NCBI RefSeq assembly: GCF_005221385.1
Contig: NZ_CP039903.1
Coordinates: 2,919,001 to 2,983,000, forward strand
Direction: 5' to 3'
Source of the DNA: Agrobacterium tumefaciens
GTDB lineage: Bacteria > Pseudomonadota > Alphaproteobacteria > Rhizobiales > Rhizobiaceae
Length of the DNA: 64,000 nt
Part shown: positions 11,341-20,058 of the stretch, one piece after another
How the letters are laid out: the number at the start of each line of letters is the position of its first letter
Position numbering within the stretch: the first letter of the stretch is position 1
Translations under genes and position numbers: made by a program
Notes under the pieces: generated by a model
Database searches by the model: none
Told to the model about the DNA's origin: nothing
The model's input: the letters and a program-made list of their open reading frames with translations, nothing else

Positions 11341-12588
11341 ATGGCAGCGGATGTGATTGTTCTGGGAGCGGGGATCATCGGGGTCTCTGTCGCTCTGCAA
11401 CTGGCCCGAAGGGGCAAATCGGTGGTGCTGGTCGACCGGCGCGGGCCGGGCGAGGAAACCTCCTTTGGTAATGCAGGGCTGATCCAGAGAGAAGGCGTCG
11501 TGCCTTACGCCTTCCCGCAGGATATCGCCCTGCTGCTGCGTTATTCCCTGAACAACAGCATCGATGCCCGTTATCACCTCTCCGCACTGCCGAAGATCGC
11601 GCCTTTCCTCGGCCGCTACTGGTATAATTCCGCAGCCACACGCCACGGGGCGATTGCCCGCGCCTATGCGCCACTAATCGAGCATTCGGTTTCCGAACAC
11701 AGCATTTTGATCGATGAAGCGAAGGCTGGCGATCTGATCGTGAAAAACGGCTGGATGGAGGCTTACAGGACTGCCGCAAGGCGGGATGCGGATTATGCCT
11801 TCGCCGAGCGGCTGGCGCGGGACCACGGCATTTCCCACACGAAACTCGATGCTGAAGAGCTTGCCTCCGCCGAACCGCATCTCAGCCGTGATTTTGTCGG
11901 CGGTCTGAAATGGAACGATCCCTGGTCCGTGCTCGATCCGCACGCGCTGACGCTCGCCTATCTCAAACTGTTTGAGAGCTACGGCGGAACCTTTGTCCGG
12001 GGTGATGCATCGACGCTCAGCCAGACGGTAAGCGGTTGGACGGTGCGTACCGAAACCGGCGCAGTTGAGGCGGAACATGCCGTCGTGGCGCTTGGTCCGT
12101 GGGCAGATACGGTGACAGAGAGGCTGGGTTATCGTTTCCCGCTCGGGGTGAAGCGTGGTTATCACATGCATTATGCGCCGCAGGAAGGGACAAAGCTCAA
12201 CAACTGGCTGATCGATGCCGAGCGCGGTTATTTCCTGGCGCCGATGCGAAAAGGCATCCGCCTGACGACCGGCGCGGAGTTCGCCGAACGCGATGCGCCG
12301 AAATCCCCGGTACAGATCGAGCGGGCCGAACGGGTGGCTCGCAGCGTCTTTCCCCTCGGCGGCAGGCTGGATGCGGAGCCGTGGATGGGCGCGCGTCCCT
12401 GCACGCCGGATATGATGCCGATCATCGGCAAGGCGCCAAGGCACAGGACATTGTGGTTCGCTTTCGGGCATGCCCATCACGGCCTCACACTCGGGCCGAT
12501 CACCGGTCGTGTGCTGGCGGAAACCATGCTGGGCGAAACGCCTGTTATCGCCATCGACGCTTATCGCCCTGAAAGGTTCAATCCCTAA
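11341..12588 (+). CDS. FAD-dependent D-amino-acid dehydrogenase-like oxidoreductase (DadA type)
   Basis: About 415 residues of the DAO superfamily. The dinucleotide fold VIVLGAGIIGVSVALQLARR lies at the N-terminus and the C-terminal FAD block FAFGHAHHGLTLGPITGR at about 380-397. The internal order matches DadA-like D-amino acid dehydrogenases, which oxidise D-amino acids and pass electrons to the respiratory chain. It begins 101 bases after yejF on the same strand, so it may act on D-amino acids released from imported muropeptides (inference). A TTG at 11332 is an alternative start. The substrate cannot be fixed from sequence. Confidence 0.8.
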   Translation: MAADVIVLGAGIIGVSVALQLARRGKSVVLVDRRGPGEETSFGNAGLIQREGVVPYAFPQDIALLLRYSLNNSIDARYHLSALPKIAPFLGRYWYNSAATRHGAIARAYAPLIEHSVSEHSILIDEAKAGDLIVKNGWMEAYRTAARRDADYAFAERLARDHGISHTKLDAEELASAEPHLSRDFVGGLKWNDPWSVLDPHALTLAYLKLFESYGGTFVRGDASTLSQTVSGWTVRTETGAVEAEHAVVALGPWADTVTERLGYRFPLGVKRGYHMHYAPQEGTKLNNWLIDAERGYFLAPMRKGIRLTTGAEFAERDAPKSPVQIERAERVARSVFPLGGRLDAEPWMGARPCTPDMMPIIGKAPRHRTLWFAFGHAHHGLTLGPITGRVLAETMLGETPVIAIDAYRPERFNP

Positions 12589-12761
12589 TAGCTAAATCCG
12601 CTGGCCTTCCTGTGGCAGGCCACGTAACATGGTCCCATGCAAAGGGGAAAAGGGGCAAGCGTCATCATGGTGGCGAGGTTTCTCATTTATCAGCAGCAGG
12701 ATGATTTTCGTTAGCGAAGCGCTTCTGCGCGCGAAACAGAAGAGAAACGGCCTGCTGGTGC

Positions 12762-14123
12762 ATGATGGATGATATTGAAAAAGCAAAGAAATTTTTCGCC
12801 GACAACCCCGATATCGAAATTCTCGAAGCCTTTGTCATAGACGCGAACGGTGTTCCGCGCGGCAAATGGATTCCGCGTGAGAGGGCAATCGACGTGCTCG
12901 AAAAGGGAATGGCCATTCCCCGCTCCGTTTATGCACTGGATATTTGGGGCCGGGATGTGCACGCCGCAGGCCTTGCCGAAGGTACGGGCGATCCGGATGG
13001 TTTTTGTTTCCCCGTTCCCGGCACGCTGTCGCGCGTGACATGGCTTGGCCGTCCAACGGCGCAGGTGCTGCTGGCGATGAGAAACCCGGATGGAACCGGC
13101 TTTTATGGCGATCCGCGCCATGTTCTGTCGCAGGTTCTCAGCGCCTATAAAAAGGCTGGCCTCACGCCGGTCGTGGCGACCGAACTTGAATTTTACCTGA
13201 TCGATCCAGTCCGCTCTGCGCTTGATCCCGTGCGCCCGCCGCACAGCCGCGAGGGACGCTGGCACACGGGCCAGACCCAGGTTCTGTCGATTTCCGAATT
13301 GCAGGATTTCGAGGATGTCTTCCATGATATCGCCACAGCCTGCCGGGCGCAGGGTGTACTTGCCGATACGACGCTGCGGGAAAACGGGCCGGGGCAATAT
13401 GAGATCAACCTCAACCATGTGCCGGACGCCTTGCAGGCCGCCGATTTCGCCGTTTTCCTGAAACGCATCGTCAAGGGCGTGGCGCGGCGGCATGAGCTCG
13501 ACGCCACCTTCATGGCCAAGCCTTATGGATTGCAGGCCGGCAACGGCATGCATGTGCATTTTTCCGTTCTCGATAGGGACGGCAGGAATATCTATGCCGG
13601 CGAAAACGGCCCTTCGGATGCACTGATGCATTCGGTCGGCGGCCTTCTGGAAAATATGGGGGAAAGCATGGCGATCTTCGCCCCCCATGCCAATTCCTAC
13701 CGCCGCCTGACACCGAGCGAACATGCGCCGACCTACGCTTCCTGGGGCATCGACAACCGCTCGGCAGCGGTGCGCGTCATCGTTGCCAGCAAGGCCGCGA
13801 CGCGTATCGAACACCGGGTCGCCGGCGCCGATACCAATCCCTATCTCGTTGTCGCAATGATCCTGAGTGCGGCACTTGCCGGCATGAAGGAAAAGCGCCA
13901 GCCCGGCGGAGCGATCGCGGGTGACAGCCACGCCATCAACCACGAACCGCTGCCCACCAATTGGGACTACGCCCTGCAACGCTTCACACGATCGAGCTTT
14001 GCTTATGCGACGCTCGGCCAGAAGTACCGCACGCTGTTTTCCGCCTGCAAGCAGCAGGAGCTTTCCGAATTTTCCCTGCGTGTAACCGACGTCGAATATG
14101 ACGCCTATATCAGGACGGTGTGA
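12762..14123 (+). CDS. puuA: Gamma-glutamylpolyamine synthetase, glutamine synthetase-like (PuuA type)
   Basis: 453 residues with the glutamine synthetase fold: a beta-grasp domain (about 18-115) and catalytic domain with ATELEFYLIDP, the NGMHVHFSV metal/ATP block, and IEHRVAGADTNPYLV. The length and the lack of the adenylylation loop of GlnA fit the PuuA/GlnA3-like group that ligates glutamate to putrescine or other amines. An FAD oxidase follows after one base, the expected next enzyme. The exact amine (putrescine, spermidine, ethanolamine) cannot be told. The first of two adjacent ATGs was used. Confidence 0.8.
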   Translation: MMDDIEKAKKFFADNPDIEILEAFVIDANGVPRGKWIPRERAIDVLEKGMAIPRSVYALDIWGRDVHAAGLAEGTGDPDGFCFPVPGTLSRVTWLGRPTAQVLLAMRNPDGTGFYGDPRHVLSQVLSAYKKAGLTPVVATELEFYLIDPVRSALDPVRPPHSREGRWHTGQTQVLSISELQDFEDVFHDIATACRAQGVLADTTLRENGPGQYEINLNHVPDALQAADFAVFLKRIVKGVARRHELDATFMAKPYGLQAGNGMHVHFSVLDRDGRNIYAGENGPSDALMHSVGGLLENMGESMAIFAPHANSYRRLTPSEHAPTYASWGIDNRSAAVRVIVASKAATRIEHRVAGADTNPYLVVAMILSAALAGMKEKRQPGGAIAGDSHAINHEPLPTNWDYALQRFTRSSFAYATLGQKYRTLFSACKQQELSEFSLRVTDVEYDAYIRTV

Positions 14124-14124
14124 G

Positions 14125-15426
14125 ATGGCTGAGGTAACGACTATTCCCAATCCAGGTCACGCATCCTCATGGTATGCGGCCTCCGCCAATGTCAAATCCG
14201 TGCGACCGACGCTTGAAGGCGCGCTGGAAGCCGATGTCTGCATCATCGGCGGTGGTTTCACCGGCATTTCCGCGGCACTGGAACTCAGTGAACGCGGTTA
14301 TGCCGTCATCGTTCTGGAAGGCGTGCGGGTTGGCTTCGGCGCCTCGGGCCGCAATGGCGGCCAGATCGTCAATGGTTACAGCCGTGATCTCGAAACCATC
14401 GCTGGCCGTTATGGGCATGACAAGGCGGTGAAGCTCGGGGAAATGTCGCTGGAAGGCGGCGCGATCATCCGTAGCCGCATCGCCAAATATGCCATCGATT
14501 GCGATCTCGTCGATGGCGGCTTCTTTGCCGCCTTCACGCCGAAACAGATCCGCGAGATGGAGGCTCACAAGGCCCATTGGGAAAAGCACGGCCATGGTGG
14601 GCTGGAGATGGTCTCCAGGGCGGATGTCGGCATTTATGTAAAGTCCGACCGTTATGCCGGCGGCATGATCGACCGCCTGGGCGGGCACATCCACCCGCTC
14701 AATCTGGTGCAGGGCGAGGCGGCGGCAGCCGAAAGCCTTGGCGCGCGGATTTTTGAGAATTCGCGGGTCATCTCGGTAGAACAGGGTGCAAACCCCGTGG
14801 TGCGCACGGCGACGGGCAGTGTGAAGGCGAAATATGTACTCGTCTGCGGTAATGCCTATCTCGGCACATTGCTGCCGGAAATCGGCGAGCGGATGATGCC
14901 GGTCTCAAGTCAGGTCATGGCGACGGAGCCGCTCGATGCCGATCTGATCGAGGCGCTTTTGCCCGCCGATTATTGCGTCGAGGATGCCAATTATATTCTC
15001 GATTATTACCGTCGCACCTCGGATAACCGCCTGCTTTATGGCGGCGGCATCGGTTATGGCGGCAGCGACCCTGCCGACCTGACGGGCGTTATCCGCCCGA
15101 ACATGCTGAAGACCTTTCCGCAACTGGAAAAGACCAGGATCGACTTCGCCTGGAGTGGCAATTTTGCGCTGACGCTGACGCGCATCCCGCATATGGGCAA
15201 GCTTTCGGACAATATCTATTTTTCGCATGGTGACAGCGGCCATGGCGTCACGACCACACATCTGCTCGGCAAGATACTGGGCGAGGCCGTTGCCGGCCAT
15301 GCCGAACGTTTCGATGTCTGGAGTTCGCTGCCGAACTATCCGTTCCCCGGCGGCAAGACCTTCCGCGTGCCACTGACCATGCTTGGCGCCTGGTGGTACG
15401 GCATGCGGGACAGGCTCGGCTTTTAG
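14125..15426 (+). CDS. puuB: Gamma-glutamylputrescine oxidase-like FAD oxidoreductase (PuuB type)
   Basis: 433 residues. The start at 14125 lies one base past the stop of the synthetase, so the pair is probably translationally coupled. An N-terminal SSWYAASA segment precedes the FAD motif VCIIGGGFTGISAALELSE (about 38-56), then GASGRNGGQ, which is typical of PuuB/OrdL-like amine oxidases, and the C-terminal FSHGDSGHGVTTTHLLGK. It would oxidise the gamma-glutamylated amine to an aldehyde and release ammonia and peroxide. The PuuA-like partner supports this assignment. Confidence 0.8.
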   Translation: MAEVTTIPNPGHASSWYAASANVKSVRPTLEGALEADVCIIGGGFTGISAALELSERGYAVIVLEGVRVGFGASGRNGGQIVNGYSRDLETIAGRYGHDKAVKLGEMSLEGGAIIRSRIAKYAIDCDLVDGGFFAAFTPKQIREMEAHKAHWEKHGHGGLEMVSRADVGIYVKSDRYAGGMIDRLGGHIHPLNLVQGEAAAAESLGARIFENSRVISVEQGANPVVRTATGSVKAKYVLVCGNAYLGTLLPEIGERMMPVSSQVMATEPLDADLIEALLPADYCVEDANYILDYYRRTSDNRLLYGGGIGYGGSDPADLTGVIRPNMLKTFPQLEKTRIDFAWSGNFALTLTRIPHMGKLSDNIYFSHGDSGHGVTTTHLLGKILGEAVAGHAERFDVWSSLPNYPFPGGKTFRVPLTMLGAWWYGMRDRLGF

Positions 15427-15427
15427 A

Positions 15428-15471
15428 GCATTTCCAGCGAAAGCGTGAAGCGGTTTCGCGTCCGGAAATGC
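15428..15471. repeat. Interspersed Rhizobiaceae intergenic palindrome
   Basis: GCATTTCC at 15428-15435 and GGAAATGC at 15464-15471 form perfect outer arms. GCGAAA (15437-15442) and TTTCGC (15454-15459) form inner arms. The element fills the gap between two convergent genes, puuB-like and gntK. Similar sequences recur between genes in Agrobacterium and Rhizobium genomes (from memory, not searched). Confidence 0.65.
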
Positions 15472-15484
15472 AACAAACAAGGAG

Positions 15485-15994
15485 TTAGAACGTCACCGTT
15501 TTTAGGCCGGAAAGCGCATTCTTCGCGATTTCTTCCGGTGTGGTGTCGATGCTGACGGTTACGACGCCCGGTTCGCCGGTCGGCACTTCCAGCGTGGCAA
15601 GCTGGGTCTGAAGCAGCGAGAGCGGCATGAAATGGCCCTTGCGTTCACCCATGCGCCGGCTGAGAAGCTCCAGGCTGCCATCCAGATAAACAAAAGCAAG
15701 CGGGCTGCCGGTGGCCGTGCGAAGCCGGTCGCGGTAGATTTTCTTGAGTGCCGAGCAGGAGACGACGACACCGTTACCTTCGCTGCCCTTGCGCAGTTCC
15801 GCGCCGATCAGGTCAAGCCACGGCCAGCGGTCTTCGTCCGTCAGCGGAATGCCCTCGGACATTTTATCGACATTGGATTTCGGGTGAAGCTTGTCGCCTT
15901 CTATGAAGGCAATGCCCAGTTTTTCGGCCAGTTCCTCTGCGACCGTGGACTTGCCAGAGCCGCTCACTCCCATCACGACGATTGCCTGTGTCAC
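15485..15994 (-). CDS. gntK: Gluconokinase
   Basis: 169 residues, the usual size of GntK/IdnK. The P-loop GVSGSGKST is at about 9-17, followed by EGDKLHPKSNVDKMSEGIPL and the DRWPWLD motif that mark thermoresistant-type gluconokinases. It phosphorylates gluconate to 6-phosphogluconate, feeding the Entner-Doudoroff route, the main hexose route in this group. No gluconate transporter or GntR-type regulator adjoins it, so it looks monocistronic. Confidence 0.93.
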   Translation of the reverse strand: MTQAIVVMGVSGSGKSTVAEELAEKLGIAFIEGDKLHPKSNVDKMSEGIPLTDEDRWPWLDLIGAELRKGSEGNGVVVSCSALKKIYRDRLRTATGSPLAFVYLDGSLELLSRRMGERKGHFMPLSLLQTQLATLEVPTGEPGVVTVSIDTTPEEIAKNALSGLKTVTF

Positions 15995-16081
15995 CCGAAC
16001 CTCTGATGTTACTGTTTCGACGGTCAGCCCCTAACATGTGCGGCTGACGTCGGGAACATAAAAATGCGAGGCTAGCCCGTG

Positions 16082-16822
16082 TCAGTGCCCGGTTTTGCGG
16101 GCTGCGGTCCTTTCCAGCGCGGAAAAGGCAGAGTGGATCAGGATTGCCAGTGCGGCGACGATCAAACCGCCCTGCAGGATGAAGGCGAGATTGTTGGATT
16201 GTAGCCCGGCGATGATCACTTCGCCAAGCGTGCGCGCGGCGACCGTGGAGCCGATGGTGGCGGTTGAAAGGCTGATGACTGCTGAAAGCCGGATGCCCGC
16301 GAGAATGGCCGGCAAGGCAAGCGGCAGTTCCACTTTGACAAGCCGCTGCCAGCCGGTCATTCCGCTGCCTCTGGCGGCATCCATCACCGTGGCGGGCAGG
16401 GTGGTAAGCCCCGTCAGCGTATTTTCGAACACCGGCAGCAACGCGTATAAAAACAGCGCAATAAGTGTCGGTTTCTCCCCAAAACCGATCATCGGCACTG
16501 CAAGCGCCAGTACCGCCACGGGGGGAAAGGTCTGGCCGATATTGACGATGCTGCGCGACAGCGGCAGGAAATCCGCCCCGAAAGGCCGGGTGACGAGAAC
16601 TGCGAGCGCACCCGCCACCAATGTGGCCAGCCCCGTGGCGATCGCCACGGTGGTCAGATGCGAAAGGGTGAGGGAAAGCAGGTTGGCCTGGGTGTAGATC
16701 GCCGGTGCATTGGCCTGCACGAGAGGGCGAAATATCGGCGCGAAGATTTGCGGCGCGGCAAGAAAGACGATCAGCACCAGCACCAGAAATCCGATTGCAA
16801 GCAAAGAGGTTGCGTTTTTCAT
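16082..16822 (-). CDS. yehW: Osmoprotectant ABC transporter permease, YehW-like
   Basis: 246 residues and about six membrane helices of the BPD_transp_1 fold. The coupling loop DAARGSGMTGWQRLVKVELP lies at about 146-165. I used the ATG at 16822, which overlaps the stop of the ATPase gene (ATGA); a longer in-frame stretch upstream is only the shadow of that gene. Last gene of the osmF-yehY-yehX-yehW operon. Size and order match E. coli YehW, the short permease of the OsmF system for glycine betaine or related solutes. Confidence 0.85.
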   Translation of the reverse strand: MKNATSLLAIGFLVLVLIVFLAAPQIFAPIFRPLVQANAPAIYTQANLLSLTLSHLTTVAIATGLATLVAGALAVLVTRPFGADFLPLSRSIVNIGQTFPPVAVLALAVPMIGFGEKPTLIALFLYALLPVFENTLTGLTTLPATVMDAARGSGMTGWQRLVKVELPLALPAILAGIRLSAVISLSTATIGSTVAARTLGEVIIAGLQSNNLAFILQGGLIVAALAILIHSAFSALERTAARKTGH

Positions 16823-17757
16823 GAGGCTCCGGCAGCACGCTGGAGGAGAACGTCCCGCCGCACCCGGCCGGTGAGCTGGCCATCGTCTTTGACCACCGGC
16901 AAGACATCGCAGCCCGCCCATAACATCGCTGATAGGGCATCGCGCTGGCTTGTATGTTCGGTGAGCGGCTCGCCCTCGGCGCTTCCCGGCTCCACGATGT
17001 CGGCAATGGAGAGAACCGAAAGCAGTTTCAGCGCGCGTTCGTTTTCGCCGATCATCGTTCGCACGAAATCGGTTGCCGGTTTCAGCACCAGTTCCGCCGG
17101 CGGGCAGTCCTGCACGATGCGCCCCTTGTCCATCACGGCAATACGGTCCGCCAGATGAAAGGCCTCGTCCATATCATGCGTCACGAGGACGACGGTGACC
17201 CCGAGCTTTTTCTGAATATCGAGAAGATCGTTCTGTGCCTTGGCGCGGATCACCGGGTCGAGCGCGCCGAAGGGTTCGTCCATCAACAAAATGTTCGGCT
17301 CTGCGGCGAGCGCCCGCGCCACGCCGACACGCTGTTGTTGACCGCCGGAAAGTTCATGCGGAAAACGGTCCGCATAAAGCGTGGGATCAAGCTGGAAGAG
17401 GTGCATCAGCGCATCGATCTTCGCCTCGATACGTTTGCGGTCCCAGCCGACCAACTGCGGAACGGTGGCGATATTCTCCGCCACCGTTCTGTGTGGAAAC
17501 AGGCCATGGCCCTGAATGGCATAGCCGATCTGTCGGCGCAGTTTGTAACCCGGCATAGTGCTGACATCCTCGCCGTCGATCCGGACCGTGCCGGAGGTCG
17601 GTTCCACCAGCCGGTTTATCATCCGCAGCAGCGTGGTTTTTCCCGATCCTGATGTGCCGACGATGACGGTGACGGTGCGCGGCGCTACCGTCAGCGACAC
17701 CTGATCCACGACGGCTGCATCGCCATATCGTTTCGTGATGGTATCTATCTCGATCAT
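16819..17757 (-). CDS. yehX: Osmoprotectant ABC transporter ATPase, YehX-like (ProV/OpuA family)
   Basis: 312 residues. Walker A VGTSGSGKTT (about 33-42), the signature ELSGGQQQRVGVARAL, Walker B NILLMDEP and the H-loop VTHDMDEA are intact. The C-terminal part (about 235-305) resembles a degenerate pair of CBS-like regulatory domains, as in quaternary-amine transporter ATPases. The start overlaps the yehY stop (ATGA) and its own stop overlaps yehW, so the three genes are coupled. Upstream in-frame sequence to 18216 is antisense-like filler inside yehY and was rejected. Confidence 0.88.
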   Translation of the reverse strand: MIEIDTITKRYGDAAVVDQVSLTVAPRTVTVIVGTSGSGKTTLLRMINRLVEPTSGTVRIDGEDVSTMPGYKLRRQIGYAIQGHGLFPHRTVAENIATVPQLVGWDRKRIEAKIDALMHLFQLDPTLYADRFPHELSGGQQQRVGVARALAAEPNILLMDEPFGALDPVIRAKAQNDLLDIQKKLGVTVVLVTHDMDEAFHLADRIAVMDKGRIVQDCPPAELVLKPATDFVRTMIGENERALKLLSVLSIADIVEPGSAEGEPLTEHTSQRDALSAMLWAGCDVLPVVKDDGQLTGRVRRDVLLQRAAGAS

Positions 17758-18920
17758 GCCTGTTGCCTTCCGCCTGCGCTGAAGAGATTGCTGTCGATGA
17801 GGGCGTCGAGTGTGATCGCGGCGGCAAAACCGAGGAGAACGGTCGGAACGGTGCCGAGCAGCACGAGGTCCATGGCCGTCTGCCCGATGCCCTGAAATAC
17901 GAAAACGCCAAATCCGCCCCCACCGATCAGCGCGGCGATCGTCGCCAGCCCGATATTCTGCACCAGCACGATGCGGATACCGGTTAAGATGACCGGCATG
18001 GCAAGCGGAAATTCCACCCGCAACAGCCTTTGCACCGGTGTCATGCCGAGCCCGCGTGCCGCTTCCCGGACCGCCTGCGAGACGCCGGAAAGGCCGACAA
18101 CCGTGTTGGAAACGACCGGCAGCAGCGAATAGAGAAACAGCGCCACAAAAGCGGGTGCCATGCCGATGCCGGCAATACCGATCTTTGCCGCGCCCGGCAC
18201 AGTGGCAGCGATCCATCCGAGTGGCGCGATCAGAAGACCGAAAAGGGCGATGGACGGGATGGTCTGGATGATGTTGAGGCTGTTCAGCAGGCCGGCACGC
18301 AACCGTTCGACCTTGTAACAGAGTATTCCCAGCGGAATGCCCGAGACGGTTGCCGCGATCAGCGAGCCGATTGCAAGTTCCACATGCCTCAGGGCCTCGG
18401 TCCAGAATATATCTGCCCGGCCGTCATATTCCTTGATGATGGAGAGATCATTCCAGAGGCCGCTGGTTAAGATCCCTGCAAGTGAGGCAATCGCCAGCAG
18501 CAACAGCAAAATTCGCAAGGCGGGTTTCGGCTGGAGACGGGCAATGCAGTCCGTCGCGAGCAACGCCAGCCCGGCAAACATCAGCCAGAAACCGCTGGCA
18601 GGTGAAACGCGGGCAAAACTGTTGCCCTCCGGTATCAGGGCAGAGGCTGCCTGGCCGACGAAGATCGCCAGTGCCGCCAGCCCTCCAAGCGCTGCCGCCA
18701 GTTTTAGCCGCGCCGGGAAGGGAAAGAACGCGATGAAGGCGGCAATCAGGATAATGGCGACAAGGAAGGCTGCGGCCATAGGGGTAAGGGCTTCGAAGAT
18801 CGTTCGCGCTTCACCCTGAACAATCCGATTGGCACGGAATATCATGAAGGGCGAGGCGAAAAGCGCGTAGAGCAGCAGGCACGAAATCAGCACACCCACC
18901 TTGTCAGGCCATTTCGTCAA
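17754..18920 (-). CDS. yehY: Osmoprotectant ABC transporter permease, YehY-like
   Basis: 388 residues, much longer than a basic permease: an N-terminal extension with four or five extra helices (about 10-150) precedes the BPD_transp_1 domain. The domain has the loop EAARGLGMTPVQRLLRVEFP (about 290-309). E. coli YehY is about the same size with the same layout, which is why I read the operon as OsmF-YehYXW and not ProVWX. It follows osmF after 88 bases that hold a stem-loop, and overlaps yehX by four bases. Confidence 0.86.
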   Translation of the reverse strand: MTKWPDKVGVLISCLLLYALFASPFMIFRANRIVQGEARTIFEALTPMAAAFLVAIILIAAFIAFFPFPARLKLAAALGGLAALAIFVGQAASALIPEGNSFARVSPASGFWLMFAGLALLATDCIARLQPKPALRILLLLLAIASLAGILTSGLWNDLSIIKEYDGRADIFWTEALRHVELAIGSLIAATVSGIPLGILCYKVERLRAGLLNSLNIIQTIPSIALFGLLIAPLGWIAATVPGAAKIGIAGIGMAPAFVALFLYSLLPVVSNTVVGLSGVSQAVREAARGLGMTPVQRLLRVEFPLAMPVILTGIRIVLVQNIGLATIAALIGGGGFGVFVFQGIGQTAMDLVLLGTVPTVLLGFAAAITLDALIDSNLFSAGGRQQA

Positions 18921-18946
18921 GTTCCGCTCCCCCTGGACGCTAAGCT

Positions 18947-18972
18947 GGGGGCGGATACTGAAAACCGCCCCC
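18947..18972 (-). promoter_or_regulatory. Intercistronic stem-loop between osmF and yehY
   Basis: An 8-bp perfect GC stem (GGGGGCGG at 18947-18954, CCGCCCCC at 18965-18972) with a 10-base loop lies between the binding-protein gene and the permease gene. No long T-run follows, so partial termination or protection of the osmF 3' end is more likely than full termination; binding proteins are usually needed in excess (inference). Confidence 0.6.
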
Positions 18973-19008
18973 GCTTTTCGCCATCCCGCTTCATTGTCTC
19001 ACAGGTGA

Positions 19009-19920
19009 TTATTTGACGAAACCGTTCTTTGTCAGGAAGTCGAGCGCCACGGTCTTGGCCTGTTCGCCGCCCACCTGCACACGGGCATTCAGCTCCTGCA
19101 GCGTTGCCAGATCAAGTTTTTCGAACACGGGTTTCAGCAGTTCCTCGATATTGGGGTTCTTTTTCAGAACCTCCTCGCGAATGATCGGCGCAGGCTGATA
19201 GACCGGCTGCACATGTTTGTCGTCTTCCAGCACGACAAGCCCCGAAGGCGCGATACCGCCATCGGTGCCGTAAACCATAGCGGCATTGGCATTGTTCGTC
19301 TGGTTGGCGGCAGCTGCGATCGTGGCCGCCGTGTCGCCGCCAGACAGCGTGATCAGCTGCTCCGGTTTCAAGGTAAACCCGTAGGTCGTCTGAAACGCCG
19401 GCAAGGCAGCGGCAGAATTGACGAATTCGGAAGATGCGGCAAGAACCACCTCACCGCCGCCCGTAACATATTTGCCGAAGTCCGAAAGCGACTTCAGATT
19501 GTTCTCGTCGGCGACATCCTTGCGCAGCGCGATAGCCCAGGTGTTGTTTGCCGGTGATGGCGTCAGCCAGACGATCTTGTTGGCGTCGTAATCGAGCGTT
19601 TTCGCCTCTTCATAGCCCTTTGCGGCGTCTTTCCAGAGCGGATCATCGGCTTTGGAGAAAAAGAAGGCGGCATTGCCGGTATATTCCGGGTAGATATCGA
19701 TTTCGCCCGCCGTAATCGCTTTCCTGACCACCGGGGTGGCGCCGAGCTGGATGCGGTCCGTCGTCTCGATGTTATTCTTGTTCAGCACGGCGAGGATGAT
19801 GTTGCCGAGGACGCCACCCTCGGTGTCGATCTTCGACGACACAACCACCTGCGCCTGAGCGATGGAAACAGAAAGGGCAAGCGCAAGTCCCGCGCCGGTC
19901 AACGTCATCAAGCGGTTCAT
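19009..19920 (-). CDS. osmF: Osmoprotectant-binding periplasmic protein, OsmF/YehZ-like
   Basis: 303 residues, with a signal peptide ending ...SVSIAQAQ and an OpuAC (quaternary amine-binding) domain. TEGGVLGNIILAVL, AGEIDIYPEYTGNAA and the later ALDFLTKNGFVK end are typical of YehZ/OsmF. GGAGGA precedes the ATG. First gene of a four-gene operon that imports glycine betaine, choline-O-sulphate or a similar solute; the affinity class cannot be decided here. Confidence 0.87.
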   Translation of the reverse strand: MNRLMTLTGAGLALALSVSIAQAQVVVSSKIDTEGGVLGNIILAVLNKNNIETTDRIQLGATPVVRKAITAGEIDIYPEYTGNAAFFFSKADDPLWKDAAKGYEEAKTLDYDANKIVWLTPSPANNTWAIALRKDVADENNLKSLSDFGKYVTGGGEVVLAASSEFVNSAAALPAFQTTYGFTLKPEQLITLSGGDTAATIAAAANQTNNANAAMVYGTDGGIAPSGLVVLEDDKHVQPVYQPAPIIREEVLKKNPNIEELLKPVFEKLDLATLQELNARVQVGGEQAKTVALDFLTKNGFVK

Positions 19921-20058
19921 GAATGTTCCTCCGGTGGGTCAGCCTGCCGAACAGGCGAGAGATCGCCGCCGCAATTGCGGCGAAATATCAACGGCCGTGA
20001 GGAAAAATGGTTGCACGCCATTCGGATTTTTAGCGCTGCCGGTTCCGGCTGGGTGCTG

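Noticed and set aside
12602..12622. TGGCCT/AGGCCA hairpin after the DadA-like gene
   Set aside because: The stem is only six pairs and no T-run follows; not enough to call a terminator.
17758..18216. N-terminal extension of the YehX ATPase gene
   Set aside because: This stretch is a different frame of the yehY gene. The ATPase domain starts cleanly at the ATG at 17757, which overlaps the yehY stop.
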